Assembly (NCBI GenBank): GCA_017308345.1
Contig: JAFKFE010000526.1
Span: 1 to 10,175, forward strand
Length of the DNA stretch: 10,175 nt
Direction: 5' to 3'
Source: Alphaproteobacteria bacterium
GTDB taxonomy: Bacteria; Pseudomonadota; Alphaproteobacteria; Rhizobiales; Rhizobiaceae
Both the position numbers and the translations under genes were made by a program. Under the pieces are notes generated by a model. That model worked only from the letters and a program-made list of their open reading frames with translations, was not told where the DNA came from and did not search any database. Shown here in pieces: positions 1-5,710 of the stretch; position 1 is the stretch's first letter; each line of letters begins with the position of its first letter.

Positions 1-151
1 GTCCGGCGACGCGGATGCGTTCGTCGGCATAGTCGTAAGCCCAGAGCGTGCCGTAGCGGCGGCAAAGCGTGCAGTTGCATGCGGTGATCACACCGGGATC
101 GCCTTCCAGCGTCCAGTGGGCCGCGCCGCAATGACAGGTCCCTTTCAGCAT
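1..151 (-). CDS. GFA family zinc-binding protein (N-terminal part, truncated by window edge)
   Basis: Translating the minus strand from the ATG at 151 gives 50 codons that are still open at the left edge. The start reads MLKGTCHCGAAHW, followed by ITACNCTLCRRYG. The Cys pair C6/C8 (CHCG) and the cluster C25, C27, C30 (CNCTLC) are the zinc-binding pattern of the GFA family (glutathione-dependent formaldehyde-activating enzyme / CENP-V-like fold). Most members have no proven activity, so the formaldehyde role should not be assumed. I prefer the start at 151 because GGAGG lies five bases upstream of it and because family members begin with Cys-His-Cys-Gly within about ten residues. An in-frame ATG at 163 would add four residues but lacks that ribosome site. 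The C-terminal half is not visible. It is divergent from the tlyA gene. Confidence 0.85.
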   Translation of the reverse strand, partial: MLKGTCHCGAAHWTLEGDPGVITACNCTLCRRYGTLWAYDYADERIRVAG

Positions 152-192
152 TGCCACCTCCATCGGCCGGTGAGCGGCTAGTTCCTGCAGGC

Positions 193-220
193 ATTCTGCA
201 GCCTGTTGCCCGATATTCAA
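193..220 (-). promoter_or_regulatory. Possible promoter of the GFA gene, overlapped by twin CTGCAG sites
   Basis: On the minus strand TTGAAT (220-215) and CAGAAT (198-193) are separated by 16 bases, a four-of-six match to each sigma70 box, placed about 40 bases upstream of the start at 151. The palindrome CTGCAG occurs at 185-190 and 196-201, with centres 11 bases apart, about one helical turn. The second copy overlaps the -10 box, so a regulator could act here. This is a by-eye match only. Confidence 0.25.
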
Positions 221-260
221 ACCCATTGCGTTCGCGCCCGGCATTCGCCAATGAAGGCCG

Positions 261-1034
261 ATGAGTTCCCCTTTGCCAGCCAGCCAGCGCCAGCGGCTCG
301 ACGAATTGCTCGTGGAGCGCGGCCTGTTCGCCAGCCGCTCGCGCGCCCGAGACGCGATCGAGCGCGGCACGGTGACGGTCGACGGCATGATTGCCCGCAA
401 GCCCGGCCAGTCGGTCGCGTTCGACTGCCTGGTCGCCGTCGACGACCCCGCGCGGGCCTATGTATCGCGCGCGGCATTGAAGCTGATCGCCGGCCTCGAC
501 CGTTTCGGCCTGGACCCCGCGGGCGGCGAAGCGCTCGATATCGGCGCCTCGACCGGGGGCTTCACCCAGGTGCTGCTCGAGCGCGGCGCGGCGCATGTCA
601 CGGCGATCGATGTCGGTCACGGCCAGATGCACCCCGGCATTGCCGGCGACCCACGCGTGACGATGGTCGAAGGGTTGAACGCGCGCGATCTGACGGCGGC
701 CGATCTCGGTGGCCGCGTTCCCGGTTTCCTTGTCTGCGACGTCTCCTTCATCTCGCTGAAGCTTGCGCTGCCGGCGGCGCTGGAACTGGCGGGCGAGGGC
801 GCCAGGGCAATTCTCCTGGTCAAGCCGCAATTCGAGGCGGGCCGCGAAGCGATCGGCAAGGGCGGCCTGCTCAAGGAGCCGGCTGATGCCGAACGTGTCG
901 CTGCCGAGCTGCACGATTGGCTGGCCTCCATCCTCGGCTGGCGGGTGCTGGGGTTGCACCCGTCGCCGATCGAAGGCGGCGACGGCAACCGCGAGTTCCT
1001 GCTCGCCGCGATCAAGGATGCAAAATCCCGATGA
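261..1034 (+). CDS. tlyA: TlyA-type rRNA 2'-O-methyltransferase (S4 + FtsJ-like domains)
   Basis: The 257-residue product has the two-domain TlyA layout. An N-terminal S4 RNA-binding domain (about residues 10-70, starting RLDELLVERG) is followed by a Rossmann methyltransferase of the FtsJ type. The SAM-binding loop is DIGASTGGFT (93-102). Candidate catalytic-tetrad residues are K74 (SRAALKL), D160 (CDVSF), K188 (LLVKPQFE) and E245 (NREFL). TlyA enzymes use SAM to 2'-O-methylate cytidines of 23S rRNA (C1920), and longer forms also methylate 16S rRNA (C1409). Some homologues are annotated as hemolysins, which I would not adopt. The length is normal. ATG 261 is the first possible start because a TGA in frame at 252 closes the frame. 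The ribosome site (GAAGG) is weak and close. The stop overlaps the next gene's ATG. Confidence 0.92.
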   Translation: MSSPLPASQRQRLDELLVERGLFASRSRARDAIERGTVTVDGMIARKPGQSVAFDCLVAVDDPARAYVSRAALKLIAGLDRFGLDPAGGEALDIGASTGGFTQVLLERGAAHVTAIDVGHGQMHPGIAGDPRVTMVEGLNARDLTAADLGGRVPGFLVCDVSFISLKLALPAALELAGEGARAILLVKPQFEAGREAIGKGGLLKEPADAERVAAELHDWLASILGWRVLGLHPSPIEGGDGNREFLLAAIKDAKSR

Positions 1035-2272
1035 GCACACGCTTGACGATCGCAAGGCTTGGCTCGCAGGGCGACGGCATTGCCAATGCCGAAGGCGGTG
1101 AGGTCTTCATCCCGTTCACACTGCCGGGCGAAACCGTCACCGCCGCGCGCCAGAAGGACCGCGCCACGCTGATGTCGGTGCTGGAAGCCTCGCCGCTCAG
1201 GATCGACCCGGCCTGCCGCCATTTCACCGAATGCGGCGGCTGCGCGCTGCAGCATTACGAGGCCGCGGCCTACCAGCAATGGAAGCGCGAGAAGGTCGTG
1301 CATGCGCTGAAGGCCAAGGGCATCGCTTGCGACGTTGCCGCGCTGGTGCCGTGCGCGCCGCACACCCGCCGCCGCGTCACCTTCAGCGCCAGGCGCACCG
1401 AGGCCGGCATGCTGCTCGGCTTCGTGCGCGCGCTCTCCTCCGAGATCATCCCGATCGAGGAATGCCCCATCTCGCTTCCGGCGATCGTCTCCGCGCTCGA
1501 CAAGTTGCGCGCGCTGGCCGGATTGGTGTGCGCGACGCCGAAGGCGTTTCACATGACGGTGACCGTCACCGCGTCAGGCCTCGATATCGCTGTCCATGAG
1601 GCCGGCAAGCTTGGCGATCACCAGCGCCGCATCGCGTCGAATTTCGTCATGGCCGAGGGCCTGGCGAGGCTTTCCGTCGACGGCGAGATCATTGTCGAGC
1701 CGAAGAAGCCGGTGGTGCAGTTCGGACCGGTCGCCGTCGCCTTGCCGCCCGGCGCCTTCCTGCAGGCGACGGAAGCCGCCGAGCAGACGATGGCGGGGCT
1801 CGTCGGCCAGCATCTGTCTCGCGCGAAGAAGGTCGCGGACCTGTTTGCCGGTTGCGGCAGCTTTGCGCTTCGGCTTGGCGCGAAGTCGGAGGTCCATGCT
1901 GTCGAAGGCGATGCGGCGGCACTCGCCGCGCTCGACCGCGCCTACCGCTTCGCCAGCGGCCTGAAGCGGGTGACCAGCGAACGCCGCGACCTGTTCCGCC
2001 GGCCGCTGACCTTCAAGGAGTTGAACGCCTTCGACGGCCTGGTCTTCGACCCGCCGCGCGCCGGCGCCGAGGATCAGTCGAAGCAGATCGCCCGCTCCGA
2101 CGTGCCGCTGGTCGCCGCCGTGTCCTGCAATCCGGTGACGCTCGCGCGGGATCTGCGGATATTGATCGATGGCGGTTACGCGCTGAAGAGCGTCACGCCG
2201 ATCGACCAGTTCCTGTGGTCGCCGCATGTCGAGGCCGTGGCCTTGCTGGAGAAGCCGAGGAGAAGGCGTTAG
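1031..2272 (+). CDS. RumA/RlmD/TrmA-type 23S rRNA (or tRNA) 5-methyluridine methyltransferase
   Basis: The 413-residue product belongs to the RNA m5U methyltransferase family (COG2265). It opens with a short TRAM-like segment (about 1-55). Next come the [4Fe-4S] cysteines C62, C68, C71 and C145 (pattern C-x5-C-x2-C, then C). The SAM site is VADLFAGCGSF (268-278), followed by FDPPRAG (339-345). The catalytic nucleophile is C366 in SCNP, and E401 near the C-terminus (PHVEAV) is the likely general base. The enzyme methylates C5 of a uridine by covalent catalysis. The exact target (23S U747 or U1939, or tRNA U54) cannot be told from sequence; many alphaproteobacteria use TrmFO for U54, which favours rRNA. 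I start at 1031 because ATG overlaps the tlyA stop as ATGA and the family's usual N-terminus begins there. An in-frame extension to 917 would lie inside tlyA. Confidence 0.92.
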   Translation: MSTRLTIARLGSQGDGIANAEGGEVFIPFTLPGETVTAARQKDRATLMSVLEASPLRIDPACRHFTECGGCALQHYEAAAYQQWKREKVVHALKAKGIACDVAALVPCAPHTRRRVTFSARRTEAGMLLGFVRALSSEIIPIEECPISLPAIVSALDKLRALAGLVCATPKAFHMTVTVTASGLDIAVHEAGKLGDHQRRIASNFVMAEGLARLSVDGEIIVEPKKPVVQFGPVAVALPPGAFLQATEAAEQTMAGLVGQHLSRAKKVADLFAGCGSFALRLGAKSEVHAVEGDAAALAALDRAYRFASGLKRVTSERRDLFRRPLTFKELNAFDGLVFDPPRAGAEDQSKQIARSDVPLVAAVSCNPVTLARDLRILIDGGYALKSVTPIDQFLWSPHVEAVALLEKPRRRR

Positions 2273-2358
2273 CGTTCGCGCCTGGCTGGGATTGGCGGGA
2301 ACGGGCATCCGGGCGAACTGCCCTGCAAGTAGCGGGCATACGCTCAGGCAACGCCGGT

Positions 2359-3030
2359 CTATGAACTCGGAGAAAGTCGTTTCGCCGTGCCGCCCCGCTG
2401 GTTGAGCGAAACCCAGATGTTCGGATTCTGCTGCGACTGCCGTTTGAGGAAATAATAACCGGTTGCGTTCCAGGGGCGGATTTCGTCGACCAGATTGTCG
2501 AGGATGAGATCGCCCTTGTCGGTCTTCACCGTCAGGATTGTATGGCCCTCATTGTTGAGGTCGCGCACCACCGTCATCAGCAGCGCCTGCCGGGGAAATC
2601 CCGCCTCCTGGAGAAGCTTGCGCTTGTAGAGCGCGTAGATCTTGCAATCACCCTTGCCGTCCACCGGATAGTCCCAGTGGTCCATCATCGTTCCCCAGTG
2701 ATCGTAGTTGCTGACGGGCTTGATGGAGCGGTTCGCCTTCTGGTTTACCCGCTTGAGGATGCTCATGTTCTGCGCGGTGAGCTTGACGCTGGTGGCCGGC
2801 AGCGCAGGCACCTTGCATTCTTTCGGCCGGCGATGACAGAAATCGAGCCAGCCATACGGGACGCTGGTGCTCCCGCCAACCGAGGCGGAACTGGCGGCAG
2901 GCCGTGTCGACGCCAGCTTGAACAGCGACGACTGCGCCGCCGCGGGGCAGACTTGCAGCGATGAAGCGCCAACCAACGAGACGAGGCCAAGGAGGAGAGA
3001 AGAGGTCGGGACACCAGGGGAACGCTGCAT
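2359..3030 (-). CDS. Exported transglutaminase-like cysteine peptidase (BTLCP, peptidase family C93)
   Basis: The 223-residue product matches the bacterial transglutaminase-like cysteine proteinase family (PF06035, formerly DUF920). The triad is visible as C129 in GKGDCKIYA, H163 in EGHTILTV and D178 in LILDNL. Residues 7-33 are hydrophobic and end PAAAQSS, a likely signal peptide with cleavage near AAAQ, so the enzyme probably acts in the periplasm. The low-complexity stretch 40-56 (Ser/Ala/Thr) looks like a linker. The family includes LapG, which cleaves the surface adhesin LapA, but the acid that follows the catalytic Cys in LapG is Lys here, and no lapD or adhesin gene is nearby. I chose the ATG at 3030. 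The frame continues to a GTG at 3042, which would add four residues, and neither has a strong ribosome site. The 3' end converges on the RumA-like gene, 86 bases away, with no clear terminator between them. Confidence 0.87.
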   Translation of the reverse strand: MQRSPGVPTSSLLLGLVSLVGASSLQVCPAAAQSSLFKLASTRPAASSASVGGSTSVPYGWLDFCHRRPKECKVPALPATSVKLTAQNMSILKRVNQKANRSIKPVSNYDHWGTMMDHWDYPVDGKGDCKIYALYKRKLLQEAGFPRQALLMTVVRDLNNEGHTILTVKTDKGDLILDNLVDEIRPWNATGYYFLKRQSQQNPNIWVSLNQRGGTAKRLSPSS

Positions 3031-3090
3031 TGCCAACACCACCGCAACGAGGACACTGGCGACAGGCTAATGCGCAAACGCCCGCCCGGC

Positions 3091-3106
3091 CAATTAAACA
3101 ATTAAT
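3091..3106. repeat. Tandem 8-base repeat in an AT-rich island upstream of the cysteine peptidase gene
   Basis: CAATTAAA (3091-3098) is followed directly by CAATTAAT (3099-3106), with further A/T bases after it, in otherwise GC-rich DNA. It lies about 61-76 bases upstream of the start at 3030, in the 136-base gap after cobB. It is a plausible promoter or protein-binding region for the peptidase gene. I could not fit a convincing -35/-10 pair. A small dyad AACAC-GATT-GTGTT (3115-3128) sits just beside it. Confidence 0.4.
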
Positions 3107-3166
3107 AATGTCCTAACACGATTGTGTTCACTTCAAGGTGCCGGCGACAGTTCGGACTGGAAAGCA

Positions 3167-3874
3167 TCAGCCCGTGCCCGAAAGGATGCGCTCGACGAAG
3201 GCGGGCACCACTTGCGTCGCCGGCCCTTCCAGTTGCTCGTCGAAACGGGAGGCCCAGCCGGCGCATTTCAGGTTGAGCTCGACTGTCAGTGCGCCGGCGA
3301 TGCGTGCCTCTTCCACGAAGCCGGCGGCCGGGTAGACGTTGCCGCTGGTCCCGATCGCCGCGAACAGGTCGCAGCCGGCGAGCGCTTCGCCGATCTCTTC
3401 CATGCGATAGGGCATCTCGCCGAACCACACCACGTCCGGCCGCAGCCGTCCCTTGGCGCCGCAGGCGGGACACTCGGACTGGTCGGCGATGTCGTCGGGC
3501 CAGTTGCTGCTTGCGCCGCAATCCTGGCAAAGCGCCCGGCCGAGCTCGCCATGCATATGGATCAGCTTTCGCGAGCCGGCGCGCTCATGCAGGTCGTCGA
3601 TGTTCTGGGTAACGAGAAGCACTTCGCCGGGAAGGGCTTGCTCGAGCCTGGCCAGCGCCTCGTGCGCGGCATTGGGCTTGACGTCGCCAAGCTGCCGCCG
3701 GCGCATGTTGTAGAAGTCCTGCACCTTGGCTGGATTGCGGGCGAAGCCCTGCGGCGTCGCGACCTCCTCGAGGTCGAACCTTGCCCAAACGCCGTCAGGA
3801 TCGCGGAACGTGGCCACGCCCGATTCCGCCGAAATGCCGGCGCCCGTCAGGATCACGATCTTTGGTTTGGACAT
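3167..3874 (-). CDS. cobB: CobB-type NAD-dependent protein deacylase (class III sirtuin)
   Basis: The 235-residue product has the full sirtuin set. The NAD-binding loop is GAGISAESG (11-19) with TFRD at 22-25. TQNID (89-93) is followed by the catalytic His in HMHGE (H108). The zinc cysteines are C116/C119 and C135/C138. The GTSGNV loop (175-180) and VELN (198-201) complete the cofactor site. Y55 and R58 (YNMR) form the Y-x-x-R pair that binds the acid end of succinyl- and malonyl-lysine in class III sirtuins (SIRT5, E. coli CobB). Desuccinylase activity is therefore likely alongside deacetylation, as an inference from the family. The product should be cytoplasmic and removes acyl groups from lysines using NAD, releasing nicotinamide and O-acyl-ADP-ribose. 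The length is normal for the short bacterial form. The ATG at 3874 is the only sensible start, and its ribosome site is poor. Confidence 0.93.
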   Translation of the reverse strand: MSKPKIVILTGAGISAESGVATFRDPDGVWARFDLEEVATPQGFARNPAKVQDFYNMRRRQLGDVKPNAAHEALARLEQALPGEVLLVTQNIDDLHERAGSRKLIHMHGELGRALCQDCGASSNWPDDIADQSECPACGAKGRLRPDVVWFGEMPYRMEEIGEALAGCDLFAAIGTSGNVYPAAGFVEEARIAGALTVELNLKCAGWASRFDEQLEGPATQVVPAFVERILSGTG

Positions 3875-3890
3875 GATGGCACCGGCCCGA

Positions 3891-3916
3891 ATGCTATCGT
3901 TTAGAGGATGCTATCG
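3891..3916. repeat. 9-base direct repeat ATGCTATCG in the cobB upstream gap
   Basis: ATGCTATCG occurs at 3891-3899 and again at 3908-3916, 17 bases apart, separated by TTTAGAGG. It fills most of the 58-base gap between the small unknown gene and the cobB start. It may be a binding site for a regulator of cobB or a scar of local duplication. Nothing mobile lies between the copies. Confidence 0.45.
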
Positions 3917-3932
3917 GAAGGTACCGCCATCC

Positions 3933-4130
3933 TCAAACGCGAGCCCGGCGCCGTGCTTCAGCGAGCACGCCTGCGTCCATCTCTTCGAGTGTCTTCGGTG
4001 CGCCTTGCGACGGCAGGGAACCAAAAACATCCTTCGGCTGTGTCGGCGAAAACGCCGGCGCGAGCTTCGAAAGCACTTCGCTCAGCCTCCTGGTCGAGAC
4101 GATCATTATAAGCTTTTCAGAAAGCGACAT
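3933..4130 (-). CDS. Small hypothetical protein, possibly an antitoxin remnant
   Basis: This is a 65-codon frame in the gap between tldD and cobB. Its start is 22 bases after the tldD stop, so it would be cotranscribed with tldD. I do not recognise it with confidence. The C-terminal half, DVFGSLPSQG followed by KTLEEMDAGVLAEARRR, has the feel of the tail of AbrB/VapB-type antitoxins: a short linker, then an acidic-to-basic helix. The DNA-binding N-terminal fold such antitoxins need is absent, and no VapC-like toxin follows. Third-position GC is visibly lower (about two thirds by hand count) than in the neighbours, which would fit transferred or decaying DNA. The ribosome site before the ATG is weak. 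It could equally be non-coding. Confidence 0.35.
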   Translation of the reverse strand: MSLSEKLIMIVSTRRLSEVLSKLAPAFSPTQPKDVFGSLPSQGAPKTLEEMDAGVLAEARRRARV

Positions 4131-4152
4131 CTTGGCCTGCCCGGCGTCAACC

Positions 4153-5565
4153 TCAAACCCTGGTGCCGCCCACCGTCATCTGGTTCATCCGCAAATGTGG
4201 CTGGCCGACGCCGACCGGCACGCCCTGTCCGGCCTTGCCGCACATGCCGATGCCGTTGTCGAGCTTCATGTCGTTGCCGATCATGCTGACGCGGTGCATG
4301 GCGTCCGGCCCGTTGCCGATCAGCATCGCGCCCTTGATCGGCTGCGTCACCTTGCCGTTCTCGATCATGTAGGCCTCGGTGCAGCCGAACACGAACTTGC
4401 CGGACGTGATGTCGACCTGGCCGCCGCCGAAGGATACGGCGTAGATACCGTTCTTGACCGAGGCGATGATTTCTTCCGGCTGCATGTCGCCCGAGGTCAT
4501 GTAGGTGTTGGTCATGCGCGGCATCGGTTGGTGCGCATAGCCCTCGCGCCGGCCGTTGCCGGTCGCCTTCATGCCCATCAGCCGGGCATTCTGGCGGTCC
4601 TGCATGTAGCCGACCAGTACGCCGTCCTCGATCAGCACGTTGCGCGCCGAGGGCGTGCCTTCGTCGTCGACGGTGAGCGAGCCGCGCCGCTCGGGGATCG
4701 TGCCGTCATCGACCACGGTGACACCCTTCGCCGCCACCTGGCTGCCCATCAGGCCGGCGAAGGCCGAGGTCTTCTTGCGGTTGAAATCGCCTTCCAGCCC
4801 GTGGCCGACCGCCTCGTGCAGCATCACGCCCGGCCAGCCGCTGGACAGAACGATGTCGAACGTGCCGGCCGGCGCGGGGATCGCCTCGAGGTTGACCAGC
4901 GCCTGCCGCAGCGCCTCGCCCGCGGCGTGCTTCCAGCTTTCCTCGCTGACGAACTCGCCGAAGCTCTTGCGGCCGCCCATGCCGTAGGAGCCGCTCTCCT
5001 GCCGGTCGCCGCTGCCGACCACGACGGAAACGTTGATCCTGACCAGCGGGCGGATGTCGCGCACGATCTGGCCGTCGCCGCGCACGATCTCGACATGCTG
5101 CCACGAGGCGGCGAGCGAGGCCGTCACCTGGCGCACGCGCGGATCCTTCGCGCGCAGCCAGCCGTCGATCTCCTGCAACAGCTTGGCTTTCACCTCGAAG
5201 GAAGGGGAGGGAATCGGGTTTTCATCGCCATAGAGGTGGCGGTTGGTGCGGGCGGGCGCTCCTGCAAGCGTGCCGGAATAGCCGCCCTTGACCGCCGAGA
5301 CGGCATCGGCCGCGCGCTTGAGCGAGGCTTCGGAGAGATCGCTGGAATGCGCGTAGCCTGAGGCCTCGCCGGCCACGGCGCGCAGGCCGAACCCCTGGTC
5401 GGTGTTGAAATTGGCCGTCTTCAGCCGGCCATTGTCGAACATCAGCGCCTCGCTCTCGCTGTATTCGAGGAACAGCTCACCGTCGTCGGCGCCCTTGATG
5501 GTGTCGGCGACGATCTCTTTGACGCGATCGTCGGAAATGTCGAATTGGCCGATCAGGCTGTTCAT
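4153..5565 (-). CDS. tldD: TldD zinc metalloprotease
   Basis: The 470-residue product is a TldD-family (PmbA/TldD, peptidase U62) protein of near-normal length (E. coli TldD is 481). The zinc motif HEAVGH gives H250 and H254. C442 in GMCGKAGQG sits the same distance away as the third zinc ligand of E. coli TldD (H262, H266, C454), so all three ligands appear intact. In E. coli TldD pairs with TldE (PmbA) as a cytoplasmic heterodimer that degrades unfolded peptides, matures microcin B17 and helps degrade the CcdA antitoxin. No TldE gene is in this window, and in many genomes it lies elsewhere. The conserved C-terminus QGVPVGVGQPHLRM is present. The start at ATG 5565 lacks a strong ribosome site, but no other start fits. 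It follows ialB after 145 bases, so it may have its own promoter. Confidence 0.95.
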   Translation of the reverse strand: MNSLIGQFDISDDRVKEIVADTIKGADDGELFLEYSESEALMFDNGRLKTANFNTDQGFGLRAVAGEASGYAHSSDLSEASLKRAADAVSAVKGGYSGTLAGAPARTNRHLYGDENPIPSPSFEVKAKLLQEIDGWLRAKDPRVRQVTASLAASWQHVEIVRGDGQIVRDIRPLVRINVSVVVGSGDRQESGSYGMGGRKSFGEFVSEESWKHAAGEALRQALVNLEAIPAPAGTFDIVLSSGWPGVMLHEAVGHGLEGDFNRKKTSAFAGLMGSQVAAKGVTVVDDGTIPERRGSLTVDDEGTPSARNVLIEDGVLVGYMQDRQNARLMGMKATGNGRREGYAHQPMPRMTNTYMTSGDMQPEEIIASVKNGIYAVSFGGGQVDITSGKFVFGCTEAYMIENGKVTQPIKGAMLIGNGPDAMHRVSMIGNDMKLDNGIGMCGKAGQGVPVGVGQPHLRMNQMTVGGTRV

Positions 5566-5600
5566 GGCTGGGCATCCGCTGGGTTTTCGTCGTTCCCCCG

Positions 5601-5628
5601 ATGTAGGGGCGCGGGCAGGTCAAGACAA
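5601..5628 (-). promoter_or_regulatory. Possible tldD promoter
   Basis: On the minus strand TTGTCT (5628-5623) and CTACAT (5606-5601) are 16 bases apart. CTACAT resembles the CTATAT -10 box often seen in alphaproteobacteria. Transcription would start about 30 bases before the tldD ATG. The -35 box is overlapped by a dyad (see next entry). This is a weak by-eye match. Confidence 0.25.
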
Positions 5629-5653
5629 TCGGTGGCGTTCACACGCGATTGTC
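5624..5653. promoter_or_regulatory. Inverted repeat GACAATCG-N14-CGATTGTC upstream of tldD
   Basis: Perfect 8-base arms lie at 5624-5631 and 5646-5653, with a 14-base spacer. The arm centres are 22 bases apart, about two helical turns, the geometry of an operator bound by a dimer on one face of the DNA. The left arm overlaps the proposed tldD -35 box, which would suit a repressor. As RNA it would form a weak hairpin with a long loop, so a DNA-level role is more likely. Confidence 0.4.
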
Positions 5654-5681
5654 ATCGCCGCGAATCCGTGGACAAGCACAA

Positions 5682-5705
5682 TGCCACGCTGGCACAGTGC
5701 CACGC
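5682..5705. repeat. Alternating TGCCA/TGGCA repeats just downstream of ialB
   Basis: TGCCA (5682), TGGCA (5690) and TGCCA (5698) follow one another at exact 8-base steps. TGCCACGC is repeated directly at 5682-5689 and 5698-5705, and TGGCAC-A-GTGCCA (5690-5702) is a perfect dyad. It begins six bases past the ialB stop (transcription runs leftwards). It could form a short hairpin at the ialB mRNA 3' end, but no T-run follows, so I do not call it a terminator. Confidence 0.35.
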
Positions 5706-5710
5706 CGGGT

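Noticed and set aside
617..1552. 311-codon minus-strand frame across tlyA and the RumA-like gene
   Set aside because: It crosses two clearly conserved plus-strand genes and has no motif or plausible start of its own.
2273..2358. GTTCGC (2274-2279) and GCGAAC (2313-2318) as a terminator between the convergent genes
   Set aside because: The 33-base loop and lack of a T-run on either strand make a rho-independent terminator unlikely.
4132..5361. 409-codon plus-strand frame antisense to tldD
   Set aside because: It is His/Ala/Asp/Arg-rich with no recognisable domain, and tldD with all its zinc ligands occupies the other strand. It is a codon-bias shadow.
5671..5686. Sigma54-like promoter TGGCAT-N5-TTGTC on the minus strand before tldD
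   Set aside because: The -12 element has GT where GC is nearly invariant, and TGGCA here belongs to a run of TGCCA/TGGCA repeats. No enhancer-binding site or sigma54-linked gene supports it.
5682..5705. CRISPR-like or IS-end reading of the spaced TGCCA/TGGCA repeats
   Set aside because: The units are only 5-8 bases at 8-base steps with no unique spacers, and no transposase or cas gene is present.
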